Source: Danxiaibacter sp048498555 | Lineage (GTDB): Bacteria; Bacteroidota; Bacteroidia; Chitinophagales; Chitinophagaceae | Reading direction: 5' to 3' | Assembly (NCBI GenBank): GCA_048498555.1 | Contig: JBEHXT010000016.1 | Coordinates: forward strand, 62,001-126,000 | Length of the DNA stretch: 64,000 nucleotides | Shown: piece after piece, positions 36,285 to 44,894 of the stretch | How positions within the stretch are numbered: position 1 is the first letter of the stretch | Layout of the letters: each line of letters begins with the position of its first letter | The notes under the pieces: generated by a model | The model's input: the letters and a program-made list of their open reading frames with translations, nothing else | What the model was told of the DNA's origin: nothing | Database searches by the model: none | Translations under genes and position numbers: made by a program

Positions 36285-37277
36285 TTACCTCAGTTCCCCG
36301 GGGATTACCATTACATTTTGTTTCCTTCCCTGCCTTAACACAGTCAACTCTATCCTTCTTCCAATTACATCTTCACTCAAATATTTGTGCAGGTTATCCG
36401 TAGAGGCTACAGGCTTGCCTTCAAACTCGACAATGATATCGCCAATTTTCAGTTGCTGATTATTTACATTGGCATCAGGTGTTATCTCAAAAATATAAAC
36501 GCCCGTAGTTGTCTTTAGCTGGTTGGCTCCAATCATGCGCTGCGTAAGATTTACCGGCTGCGCAGCAATGGCCAGTTTTGCCCTTTTAACTTCACCATGG
36601 ATAATTAGCTTTCCGGCAATGAACGCCGCAAGATTAGAGGACACTGCAAAGCATAATCCCTGCGCCGCAGATATTACGGCGGTGTTTACACCAATAACTT
36701 TGCCTTCTGAGTTTACCAGGGGGCCACCACTGTTGCCGGGATTCAATGCGGCATCAGTTTGGATAACATCATCAATCAGTCGTCCGTTGTTTGCGCGCAA
36801 CGTGCGTCCCAAGGCACTCACAACACCCGCAGTTACGGTGTGTTGCAACCCCATCGGGTTACCAATAGCAATGGCTATCTGCCCTGTCTCCAACAAATCA
36901 GAGTTAGCGAACTGTAGCGCCTTCAGATCGCCGTCATACACTTTAATAATAGCAATATCTGTTGAGGGGTCAGTTCCGATCAATATGGCATTTTGCTCTG
37001 TTCCGTTGGCAAAGGAGGCTTTAATGGAAAGTGCATGTTCAATAACGTGATTGTTTGTTACAATGTATCCATCTGTGGAGATCACAAATCCGGAACCTGA
37101 TCCGGGCACCTCAACTTTCTTTTTCGTATTCGGATGAATGGCTTCCTTAATCACTTTTATATGTGCCACTGCATGCGAAACATGCTTTACAACACCGGTA
37201 ACGGTTGTAGAATACGCATCAAGCAATTGCGCATCTGAAAATGACAGGAACTCGGTTGCATAATTTTGTTCTTTCAT
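36285..37277 (-). CDS. Trypsin-like serine protease with PDZ domain (DegP/HtrA-like)
   Basis: A 330-residue S1C protease. The catalytic triad is visible: His77 in TNNHVIEHA, Asp107 in TDIAIIKVY, and Ser183 in NPGNSGGPLV. A PDZ domain occupies about 235-328 (GVYIFEITPDANVNNQQLKIGDIIVEFEGKPV). HtrA proteins degrade or refold damaged proteins, normally in the periplasm. Here no signal peptide or membrane anchor precedes the protease domain (it begins MKEQNYATEFLSFSDAQLL), so it may be cytoplasmic or use another route. ATG start, with no upstream frame encoding a signal. Monocistronic between repeat-rich spacers. Confidence 0.93.
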   Translation of the reverse strand: MKEQNYATEFLSFSDAQLLDAYSTTVTGVVKHVSHAVAHIKVIKEAIHPNTKKKVEVPGSGSGFVISTDGYIVTNNHVIEHALSIKASFANGTEQNAILIGTDPSTDIAIIKVYDGDLKALQFANSDLLETGQIAIAIGNPMGLQHTVTAGVVSALGRTLRANNGRLIDDVIQTDAALNPGNSGGPLVNSEGKVIGVNTAVISAAQGLCFAVSSNLAAFIAGKLIIHGEVKRAKLAIAAQPVNLTQRMIGANQLKTTTGVYIFEITPDANVNNQQLKIGDIIVEFEGKPVASTDNLHKYLSEDVIGRRIELTVLRQGRKQNVMVIPGELR

Positions 37278-37556
37278 ACGGAAGAAAATTCAACAATTAA
37301 ACCAATTGGTAAGATGGCAATTTTGACAGGCAACCAGTAGATGCTGAAAAACCTATATTATTCTAAATCAAAGCAGTTTAGCATTGTCAGCGAAGCGAAC
37401 AAGCCGCAAAAAAATGACACAACGACACAGAAGGAAACAATGAAGAAGAATTTTTTTCGAACCAAATAAATTAGCGATCGCCCGCGGCAATATTTGGGCT
37501 ATCAACAACTGAGTAATAGCCTGGCGGTGCTGGGCTTGATCGAAGCGAGGATTTTT

Positions 37557-37690
37557 AAACCATATAAGTTAGCAACCGGTCGCGGCCAATGTTTCGTGGG
37601 TTAACAATTAAATCACAGCTTAATTGCCAAAGGCATGACCGAAGCGAAGTGCTTTGAACCATATAAGATATGTAAGAGCATATAAGAAGT
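37557..37690. repeat. Dispersed ~135-base repeat, copy 1
   Basis: Closely similar to 50561-50693. Shared blocks in the same order are ACCATATAAGTTAG, GGCCAATGTTTC, TTAACAA, AATCACAGCTTA, TGACCGAAGCGAA, TTTGAACCATATAAG and AAGAGCATATAAG. The element starts and ends with the GAACCATATAAG motif that also forms the array at 31846-32350. Confidence 0.8.
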
Positions 37691-37905
37691 TACGCCTCAG
37701 ATAATAATGACTCATGCAGTACATACCTACTCAACCTGTTTGCACCCTTCACCATTGACCATTCACTATTCACAAGTTGCATAGAAGGCATATAAGGGCA
37801 TATAAGAAGACTACACCCCGGTACAATAATGAATAACGCTGCATACATTCACTCAACCAGCTTGCGCCCTTCACCATTGACCATTCAATATTCACCAGTG
37901 CATCT
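37664..37905. repeat. Degenerate tandem duplication, period 122 bases
   Basis: CCCTTCACCATTGACCATTCA occurs at 37745 and again at 37867. Upstream blocks (GCATATAAGAAG, TACA/CATTCACTCAACC, AATAATGA) keep the same order and spacing in both units. The two units are diverged but aligned over about 120 bases each. Confidence 0.75.
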
Positions 37906-38015
37906 AAATATAAGGTTAATCTGCACGCAGCTCATATGCCTTATATGGTTCAATTCCTTCTCCATGTTTAATCGCACCTTATTTATCGTTATTTTCATTC
38001 AATAAAACAATTACC

Positions 38016-39254
38016 ATGCGGCAAAGAAATTTTATTTACGGGCCTATCCTGTTTATGATGGTTGCGTCTTATTCATGTTCGAGCAACAAGGCTACGCCAA
38101 AACCAATGGCTGCTGGCGACAGCACCAAACTTCCTCCTGTAGAAACAAAAGAAGCTAATAGTAAATACAAACCTGCTTTTCCGGGACAAACAAGGATAGC
38201 TGGTGCTAAAACCACTACTCCTTACAAAGTGGATAAACTGGCTGAGAACCTCGGAAATCCATGGGCCATTATTCCTATGCCTGACGGGCGGCTGCTCATC
38301 TCATTAAAATCAGGCTCAATGGAAATTCACGATGCCAATGGTGCCCTGATAAAAAAGATTACCGGTTTTCCTGCGGTTGATGACCGCGGACAAGGCGGCC
38401 AGCTGGATGTGGCATTGGATCCCAATTTCAACAGTAACAAAACTATCTTCTGGTCATTTTCCGAAAAATATGGCGTTGGCAACCTTACTTCTGTTGCTAA
38501 AGGGCAATTAAACGAAGCCGCAGGCAAAATAGATAATCCAACCGTTATCTTTCGCGCTACACCTGCGCTCAACAGCAACCAGCATTTCGGCTCAAGGTTA
38601 ATATTTGATAAAGACGGAAATCTTTTTGTAACCGCTGGCGAGCGCTCCATCCTGGAAGGAAGGGCGCAGGCGCAATTATTAAGCGCCGGCTTGGGTAAGG
38701 TGTTTAAAATTACACCAGACGGCAAACCAGCTCCGGGCAATCCTTTTGCCAGTCAGCCGGGTGCCATGCCGGAAATTTATGCTTATGGTATCCGCAACCC
38801 GCAAGGATTGGATATTAATCCGGCAACAGGAGACTTATGGGAAGCCGAATTTGGCCCTCGTGGCGGCGATGAGGTAAACATTATCCGCGCCGGTAAAAAT
38901 TACGGCTGGCCGGTTATTACATATGGCATTGAATACAGCGGCGATCCTATTGGCCAGGCTATTCAGCAGAAAGACGGAATGGAACAACCCATTTATTACT
39001 GGGACCCGGTGATCTCGCCTAGCGGCATAAGCTTTTATAAGGGCAACACTATACCTGAGTGGGAGAACAATCTTTTTATGGCTTGTTTAAGCAGCATGCA
39101 TATAAACAGGCTGGTGATTAAGGACAACAAAGTGGTTGGGGAAGAAAGATTACTGGAAGATAAAAAAGAAAGGTTCCGCGATGTGGCTTACTACAACGGT
39201 ATGTTGTATACGGTAACGGACGGAGGTAATTTGTATAGGATTAGTAAGAAATAA
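38016..39254 (+). CDS. PQQ-dependent sugar (aldose) dehydrogenase, lipoprotein
   Basis: A 412-residue exported lipoprotein; the lipobox VASYSC puts lipidated Cys at 21. The beta-propeller domain matches soluble glucose/aldose sugar dehydrogenases (GSDH): NLGNPWAIIPMPDGRLLIS, GQGGQLDVALDPNF, SNQHFGSRLIFDKDGNLFVTAGER, YAYGIRNPQGLDINPATGDLWEAEFGPRGGDEVN, NYGWPVITYG, YYWDPVISPSGISFY. The His in NQHFGS and the GGDE region are positions expected for cofactor or calcium binding. It would oxidise aldoses outside the cytoplasm using PQQ and pass electrons to the respiratory chain. PQQ synthesis genes are not in the window. Confidence 0.93.
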   Translation: MRQRNFIYGPILFMMVASYSCSSNKATPKPMAAGDSTKLPPVETKEANSKYKPAFPGQTRIAGAKTTTPYKVDKLAENLGNPWAIIPMPDGRLLISLKSGSMEIHDANGALIKKITGFPAVDDRGQGGQLDVALDPNFNSNKTIFWSFSEKYGVGNLTSVAKGQLNEAAGKIDNPTVIFRATPALNSNQHFGSRLIFDKDGNLFVTAGERSILEGRAQAQLLSAGLGKVFKITPDGKPAPGNPFASQPGAMPEIYAYGIRNPQGLDINPATGDLWEAEFGPRGGDEVNIIRAGKNYGWPVITYGIEYSGDPIGQAIQQKDGMEQPIYYWDPVISPSGISFYKGNTIPEWENNLFMACLSSMHINRLVIKDNKVVGEERLLEDKKERFRDVAYYNGMLYTVTDGGNLYRISKK

Positions 39255-39266
39255 CTGTTCTTTTTC

Positions 39267-39311
39267 AAAAAAGCAAAGCCGTGCAGTTAAGATGCACGGC
39301 TTTGCTTTTTA
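39267..39311. terminator. Bidirectional terminator, 18-bp perfect stem
   Basis: Arms 39268-39285 and 39293-39310 (AAAAAGCAAAGCCGTGCA and complement) surround GTTAAGA. It lies between the converging sugar dehydrogenase and NHL-repeat genes. Confidence 0.93.
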
Positions 39312-39327
39312 CAGTGTGTTATTTGGT

Positions 39328-40395
39328 CTATTTGTATTCAATTTTTCGAATCAGGCTGTTCCCCTGATCGGCGACATAAATCGCTCCTTTGCTATCTATT
39401 GCAAGGCCCGTCGGATAATTAAATTTTGCCTGATCGCCAGGGCCGTCATCATGTCCCGCAGAGCCACTCCCTGCTATCTTTGAAACAGTGCCTTTGGCTG
39501 TTATTTTAAATACGGCATTTCTTTCTGCATCCGACGCATACATGTTTCCCTCAGCATCGGTAACTAATGAAGTAATATAACTGAAGATGCTATTAGGATC
39601 ATTTGCATTTTCTGAACCTGCGAACAGTGTAACCTTGCCTGTTGCATCCGCTTTCTTGATAGTATTATGCAGGCTTTCCGTAAAGTAAATGTTTCCTGAA
39701 TTATCTGCGGTTATTGGCGACCAAAACACGGCGTTCATTTCTCCCACAAAAGGATCACCTTTGTCATCTTTCAACTGTATTGTGGTTACAAGGCCTTCCT
39801 GAGTAATTTTTCTCACTAAAAATTTCGTAGGCACTCCTATGTCCGTCACGTACAAATTTCCATTCATATCAACCGCCATGCGGCGTGGCATATTGAATCG
39901 GGCCTCCGTTCCTCTTCCGTCGGCAATCATGCCTGGACTCAAAACATCTCCGACAAAAACAGCCCAGTCGTTCGGAGCTATAAGTTTTCTTACAAAGTCA
40001 TATTCCAACGTGTACAGGTTATTTTTTGAATCAATGCAGATATCATATATGTTGGTCATCGACGGATCGGCTGTCGTAACATCCTGCCCTGCAAAGGTTG
40101 ATACAACGCCGTTTGCTATTTTTCTAATCAGCCTGTTACTATAATCTAATACAAACAAATTTCCATTTGCATCGAAAGCTATTTTAGAAGGTTCGCTAAA
40201 TCGCGCCTCAACAATAGTTCCATCTTTGGTGCCGGTAAAGCCGCTTCCTGCAAACGTTGAGACCTGCCATGTTTTTGACGCGGTAGGTATAGTATCCTGC
40301 GGTGTGTTAGGGGAATCTTCGGACTTAGTGCAGGATGTCAGGAAAAAATAGGTAAAGCCTATAGTTAAAACGCAGGCAAGGTTATGGGTGATCAT
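39328..40395 (-). CDS. NHL-repeat lipoprotein
   Basis: A 355-residue lipoprotein; the lipobox FFLTSC gives lipidated Cys22. The rest is a beta-propeller of NHL repeats with the recurring pattern ARFSEPSKIAFDANGNLFVLDYSNRLIRKI, ARFNMPRRMAVDMNGNLYVTD, and a closing AKFNYPTGLAIDSKGAIYVADQGNSLIRKI, interspersed with VSTFAG-type strands. Such proteins are secreted ligand-binding or enzymatic propellers of unknown specificity in Bacteroidota. Convergent with the PQQ sugar dehydrogenase, another propeller, though without shared transcription. ATG start; the AraC-type gene is divergent upstream. Confidence 0.9.
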   Translation of the reverse strand: MITHNLACVLTIGFTYFFLTSCTKSEDSPNTPQDTIPTASKTWQVSTFAGSGFTGTKDGTIVEARFSEPSKIAFDANGNLFVLDYSNRLIRKIANGVVSTFAGQDVTTADPSMTNIYDICIDSKNNLYTLEYDFVRKLIAPNDWAVFVGDVLSPGMIADGRGTEARFNMPRRMAVDMNGNLYVTDIGVPTKFLVRKITQEGLVTTIQLKDDKGDPFVGEMNAVFWSPITADNSGNIYFTESLHNTIKKADATGKVTLFAGSENANDPNSIFSYITSLVTDAEGNMYASDAERNAVFKITAKGTVSKIAGSGSAGHDDGPGDQAKFNYPTGLAIDSKGAIYVADQGNSLIRKIEYK

Positions 40396-40537
40396 AAGTT
40401 TTTCTTGGTTTAAAGATTACAATTATATCGTGCAGCCATCAAATAAGAAATTAAAATTTGTAATTACCTATCCCAAAATCACCTCGGTACTTAACCACTA
40501 CCTTTGCTTAATTATTTGAATTTTGCAACACCCACTT

Positions 40538-41443
40538 ATGCAAACCAAATCACTCGAAGATTTCTATAAAGAAACCGCATCAGTTGTTCCCGAAGGCATC
40601 AATAAAGAATTGGGACATTTTAATGTGTTTAAACTGGATGAGTTACTCGCCAGGATAGACAAGACCGGAACGATGCCTTATAACCGCAGGGCCTACTATA
40701 AAATAAGCATGATCAGCGGCAGGAACAAGGCGGAATATGCAGATAAGACAATTGAAATAGATAAGAATACGCTGCTGTTTGCAACACCAAAAATTCCTTA
40801 TAACTGGGTTCCGATGGATGATAAACAGTCCGGGTATTTTTGCATTTTTACAGACAACTTTCTTGTGCAGAATAAAAGTGGTGTTGTGCTGGATGAGTTG
40901 CCTATTTTTCGCCCCGGAGGTTATCCCGTATTTCAGTTATCAGATGAAGCCGCGGAGGAGATAACGCATGTGTTTAAAAAAATGTATAAGGAAATAGCGT
41001 CTGACTATGCTTTTAAATACGACCTGCTGCGCAACTATGTGCTTGAACTAATTCATTACGGGCAAAAATTGCAGCCGATGACATCGTTGTATACATCTCA
41101 CAACGCTGCAGCCCGGGTATCATCATTGTTTATTGAGCTGCTTGAAAGGCAATTCCCCATTGAATCTCCGCGTCAGCAGCTTTCCCTGCGTACTGCTAAA
41201 GATTATGCAGAGCGGCTTGCTGTGCACGTAAATCATCTGAACAAAGTACTTAAGGAAAACACAGGTAAAACAACTACTACACTCATCAGCGAGAGAGTTG
41301 TGCAGGAAGCGAAAATTTTATTGAAGCAAACGGATTGGAGCGTTTCTGAAATTGCATACAGCCTTGGGTTTGAAGAAGTAGCTCATTTCTCTAATTTTTT
41401 CAGAAAGCAAACTTCTTTTTCACCTGTCGGCTTTAGGGCATAA
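40538..41443 (+). CDS. AraC-family transcriptional regulator
   Basis: A 301-residue regulator. The N-terminal part is a cupin-like sensing domain (FNVFKLDELLARIDKTGTMPYNRRAYYKISMISG, YFCIFTDNFLV). The C-terminal ~100 residues form the AraC double HTH (TAKDYAERLAVHVNHLNKVLKENTGKTTTTLISERV, then TDWSVSEIAYSLGFEEVAHFSNFFRKQTSFSPVGFR). ATG at 40538 is preferred to TTG at 40523. It is divergent from the NHL lipoprotein gene. The effector and targets are unknown; the downstream leftward genes are not in its operon. Confidence 0.9.
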   Translation: MQTKSLEDFYKETASVVPEGINKELGHFNVFKLDELLARIDKTGTMPYNRRAYYKISMISGRNKAEYADKTIEIDKNTLLFATPKIPYNWVPMDDKQSGYFCIFTDNFLVQNKSGVVLDELPIFRPGGYPVFQLSDEAAEEITHVFKKMYKEIASDYAFKYDLLRNYVLELIHYGQKLQPMTSLYTSHNAAARVSSLFIELLERQFPIESPRQQLSLRTAKDYAERLAVHVNHLNKVLKENTGKTTTTLISERVVQEAKILLKQTDWSVSEIAYSLGFEEVAHFSNFFRKQTSFSPVGFRA

Positions 41444-41556
41444 CTGAAAATTAATAATGTACAGATTTGCAAATGTGCGAATGCCAAGTGCGCATCGCAA
41501 TTCAATATTTGTACAATTCATTTTCAATTGTCACCTGTCAATTTTCCTTTGAAGAA

Positions 41557-42306
41557 CTATTCAGAAAGCCAAAACTCAATATTGTACTCAGTTTCGCCCA
41601 GCGTTCCATTTTTACCAAAAACAACTTCTTTAGCCTCTGCAGGATTTTCATCATTATGGCGGTTTTTCAACAACAGCTGCTTACCAGCGTAAACTGCCTT
41701 AACTGAATACCTTCCAATGGGTACATCAGTTGCCATAAAAGTGCCTGCAACATCTTTTATCGTTCTTTCAAGTGGCGCGGCGGCGCTGCCATCAATCAAT
41801 TTGTTATCCAGCGGCGTGAAAACGAGTTTCACTTGTGTTACATCAACATCGGTTCCAAAAGCGTAAACATCCACATGCGCTCCGTAAAAACCTGTATTGC
41901 CGGGCTTCGCACCTGATAACTTCCAGGTAAAGTTGCGAATGCTTTTTTTGCTCTTGTCGAACGGATCTGCGTTGTCTGCCTGCAGGTCAAATTTGTAGTC
42001 GTGTCCATATGCGCTTTTTTCAATTTGCGCTTTTGCAGTCCACGTACCTGCAGGCTCATCCGGTAGTTTTACAGAATATTTTCCATTATTGTCTGTAACA
42101 CCATAGAGATAAGTATCGTACCACACAGTGTGCTCAATAGTTGTTTTTACACCTTGCAATGGATTCCCTTTAGCATCAGTGGCTTGGCCGTCCACTTCTC
42201 CCGTGCTGTTTCCAGCATCGTTTTGATTAGAGACGCTCTTTGAGCAAGCTGTTAACATAAGCGGGAAAAAGAATAAGAGTATAAGGGGTTGAAATAAATG
42301 TTTCAT
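41557..42306 (-). CDS. Lipoprotein with carboxypeptidase-regulatory-like domain
   Basis: A 249-residue lipoprotein; from the ATG at 42306 the signal MKHLFQPLILLFFFPLMLTAC places the lipidated Cys at 21. The longer frame to 42345 only adds 13 residues in front of the signal and is rejected. An N-terminal CarboxypepD_reg-like Ig fold (GEVDGQATDAKGNPLQGVKTTIEHT, GVTDNNGKYSVKLP) precedes a second beta domain with another such motif (GTFMATDVPIGRYSVKAVYAG). There is no enzyme signature. Probably a surface-exposed binding or structural protein. Function not recognised beyond the fold. Confidence 0.8.
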   Translation of the reverse strand: MKHLFQPLILLFFFPLMLTACSKSVSNQNDAGNSTGEVDGQATDAKGNPLQGVKTTIEHTVWYDTYLYGVTDNNGKYSVKLPDEPAGTWTAKAQIEKSAYGHDYKFDLQADNADPFDKSKKSIRNFTWKLSGAKPGNTGFYGAHVDVYAFGTDVDVTQVKLVFTPLDNKLIDGSAAAPLERTIKDVAGTFMATDVPIGRYSVKAVYAGKQLLLKNRHNDENPAEAKEVVFGKNGTLGETEYNIEFWLSE

Positions 42307-42399
42307 ATTAAAGGAATAGCAATGCCGTTGACCGCGCAGTTTCACACTTCGATCATCATCACCGCGGCCAGCGGCATTTGTTAAAAAATAGGTTGAATG

Positions 42400-43446
42400 T
42401 TATTTGTATGCAATCATCGCGCTCGCAGGGCCGGCAAGCGGAACTTTGTTGATCTCATTAAAGCCTGCTTCTTTGGCCCAGCCTGCAAAATCTTTGGCTG
42501 TATAATCAAATCCACCAGGTGTTTCAATCAGCATATTTAAAGACATTAACAAGCCAAACGCGTTTTCTTTTCTTTCGTCATCAATAATATTTTCTATCAC
42601 AATAAATGCTCCGCCTTCGGGCAATGCGTCATACGCTTTTTTGATGAGCATTTTCTTTTCTTCCAGGTTCCAGTCATGCAGAATATTGCCCATGGTAATT
42701 ATGTCTGCTTTCGGAAATTCATCAGTAAAGAAATTTCCCATGGCCGTTTTCACTCGCTCACCAATACCAGCTCCATCAATGTTTCTCTGGGCAACACGTG
42801 CCACGGGTGGCAGATCGTATGTTGTTGAATGAATGTTTGGATTGAACGTTGCGATTTGAATGGAAAGCTCACCGCTTGCACCGCCAACATCCACATGCGT
42901 TTTATATTTAGAAAAATCAAAGCTGCGTGCAAACGCAATAAAATTGCTGCGTTGTACACCGGTCATGGCGCCCATAAACTCTTCCAGCTTGGCTTCGTCT
43001 TCGTACAACTTTTCAAAGATGCCTGCACCATGGCTTTTCGCCTCATTTTGTGGCAAGCCTGTTTTCAGCCCTTCTTCCAGATCATTCCAAAACGGGAACA
43101 AGCGATTATTGCACATTTCCAGCAAACCACCTACGTAAGATGATTTTTTCTTATCAAGAAAAACATCCGTTTCAAGTGTATTGCAGTATTTGGCATCAAC
43201 GCCAGAACCTTCCCTGTACAAAAATTTAAGTGCTACCAGGGCGTCAAGAAAATCATACAACCCTCTTTCCTGAAGGCCTAGCGTTTCTTTGATTTCAGCA
43301 GCTGTTTTACTGCTTTCTGCCAGCGACGTAAAAAGTTGAAGATTTACAGCGGTTAGCAGCACTTTGGAAGAAAAAAAACTTAGTCCTGTTTCTAAAATAG
43401 ATGCGGGTGTAATTACTACCTGGCCAGGCATTGTTTGTGTTAGCAT
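42400..43446 (-). CDS. SAM-dependent O-methyltransferase (winged-helix N-domain)
   Basis: A 348-residue class I methyltransferase of the acetylserotonin/plant O-methyltransferase type. An N-terminal dimerisation wHTH (LQLFTSLAESSKTAAEIKETLGLQERGLYDFLDALVALKFL) is followed by the Rossmann domain. SAM motif I is HVDVGGASGELSIQIA, then the acidic TTYDLPPV, GNFFTDEFPKADIITMGNILHDW (catalytic-His region), and EGGAFIVIENIID. It transfers methyl groups to a small hydroxylated or N-containing substrate that cannot be identified. The gene stands alone; no biosynthetic cluster surrounds it. ATG start. Confidence 0.9.
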   Translation of the reverse strand: MLTQTMPGQVVITPASILETGLSFFSSKVLLTAVNLQLFTSLAESSKTAAEIKETLGLQERGLYDFLDALVALKFLYREGSGVDAKYCNTLETDVFLDKKKSSYVGGLLEMCNNRLFPFWNDLEEGLKTGLPQNEAKSHGAGIFEKLYEDEAKLEEFMGAMTGVQRSNFIAFARSFDFSKYKTHVDVGGASGELSIQIATFNPNIHSTTYDLPPVARVAQRNIDGAGIGERVKTAMGNFFTDEFPKADIITMGNILHDWNLEEKKMLIKKAYDALPEGGAFIVIENIIDDERKENAFGLLMSLNMLIETPGGFDYTAKDFAGWAKEAGFNEINKVPLAGPASAMIAYK

Positions 43447-43976
43447 TTTCTAAGGTTTTATTGTTTAAAGTTGATGTTTAGCATTGAGGTGTTTCTCAAT
43501 TGCGGGTGCTAAGCTAGGCCACAATTGCAGCGCATAAAAGCAAGAATAGAATGAAATGCCTTTTTACCTGTATGAACGGTGAAAAAATGAGCATGAATGA
43601 AATACCCTTAAAAGCCAATACGGCAAAGGATTTCAGCCGAATGTGATGTTTCAGATAAACGACTGTTAACCTTCACAAAGCGGCGCGTGTGTTTCATCAC
43701 ATGGAAATATTTTCGCAGCTGTGAGTAATCACAAAACAACCCATGAGCAGCTGGCATATGCAAATGGTGTTAGTTGACATAAAGCTTTGCAATGTTTCCA
43801 TGATCTATATTTTTATGGACGCCTTTTGGGAAAAAGCGGAGTTACATTTTAATGAATTGCATGGCCGTCTTTGGTTGTATAATAAACTTTACCGATCTTT
43901 TGCAAAGTTTCTTCAGGTTATTGCTAACGGGCACTGCGGCGCAAAGGGCGCTTTTCAAACAACTAAATACGGTCAC
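43447..43976. other. Divergent intergenic region upstream of the universal stress protein gene
   Basis: A 530-base stretch. The frame of the stress protein stays open back to 43743, but the extra 78 residues (Cys, Trp and His rich) match no Usp N-terminus, so they are treated as non-coding. TCACATGGAAATATTTTC and related T-rich segments may hold promoter signals; no certain element was found. Confidence 0.5.
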
Positions 43977-44807
43977 ATGAAAAACATATTGGTACTCACA
44001 GATTTTTCCGACAACGCCCTTCATGCGCTGAGGTATGCCGCCATGCTTGCAAAAACCTATCATGCGCAAACACTTACGCTGTTTCACAGTTTTGACCGTT
44101 TTGAAGTATCTGATGAAAATGGGACTGAAGAAGATCAGGAAAAAGAGTATAAAGCAAAAATTACGCAACAGCTAACAGATTTGCATGATCAGGAGTTGCA
44201 GGGTCTTGATGGCGTTAATATGCAGGTTCTTGCCGAAGAAGGATTTTTGCTGGAAAAGATTAATAGTTTTTGTGAAGCGTCTGATATTACATTGATTGTT
44301 GTGGGAGCCACCGGCAAAAGCGGCTGGGAAAGGCATTTTGTGGGTTCGGTAACCACGCAATTGCTGGATGCAGTCCACTATCCATTGCTGATAATTCCGC
44401 ACAGTGCCATTGCTGAACCGATCAGCCGCGTTGTTTTTGCCAGCGACCTGAAAGGCCCGCTGGAAACAACCCAACAACAATTGTCACCACTGCTTGAAGC
44501 CTTAAATGCCCAGATCCTCGTGTTAAATGTGGATAGCAAAGAAAGGGAGTTCGGCCCTGAAACAACTTTTGAAATGCGCGACCTTCATTATTACATGGAC
44601 CATTTCCGCTCAACGTTTTATTATACTGAAGATGCCGACACTGTGGATGGACTTGAGCGCTTCGCGGTGGATAGAAATGCATCGGCTATTATTACTATTC
44701 ACAGGCCAAGCGGTTGGCTGGAGCGTATTTTCAGCTCCGGCACTTCAGAAAAACTCGCATTGCATACTTCCCTTCCGTTGCTTTGCCTCTATGAGGAACG
44801 TAGATAG
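43977..44807 (+). CDS. Universal stress protein, tandem Usp domains
   Basis: A 276-residue protein with two UspA-like domains. The first begins MKNILVLTDFSDNALHALRYAAMLA and has the nucleotide-binding pattern IVVGATGKSGWERHFVGSVTTQLLDAVHYPLLIIP. The second (from about 150) begins SRVVFASDLKGPLETTQQQL and ends SGTSEKLALHTSLPLLCL. In the first domain G-x2-G-x9-G(S/T) is kept, consistent with ATP binding; the second is weaker. The ATG at 43977 matches the family start. Tandem Usp proteins respond to starvation, oxygen limitation or envelope stress. The serine hydrolase gene follows at a short distance and may be co-transcribed. Confidence 0.9.
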   Translation: MKNILVLTDFSDNALHALRYAAMLAKTYHAQTLTLFHSFDRFEVSDENGTEEDQEKEYKAKITQQLTDLHDQELQGLDGVNMQVLAEEGFLLEKINSFCEASDITLIVVGATGKSGWERHFVGSVTTQLLDAVHYPLLIIPHSAIAEPISRVVFASDLKGPLETTQQQLSPLLEALNAQILVLNVDSKEREFGPETTFEMRDLHYYMDHFRSTFYYTEDADTVDGLERFAVDRNASAIITIHRPSGWLERIFSSGTSEKLALHTSLPLLCLYEERR

Positions 44808-44894
44808 TATGTGCCACTTAATTTAAATTTTACAAAACACATTTTTGCATACCAGCATATACACTGTACCTGCTGGTACCATTTAACCCTTTTT

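Larger units (their letters stand above)
37278..38015. other. Long intergenic region built from dispersed repeats
   Basis: No gene is supported over 738 bases. The left part is AT-rich promoter-like DNA for the protease gene. The rest holds one copy of a ~135-base dispersed element (37557-37690), a 122-base tandem duplication (37664-37905) and an inverted TATGCCTTATATGGTTC copy (about 37927-37950) just upstream of the sugar dehydrogenase gene. Confidence 0.65.

Noticed and set aside
43743..43976. N-terminal extension of the universal stress protein
   Set aside because: The Usp family starts at the ATG at 43977; the extension shows no conserved features.
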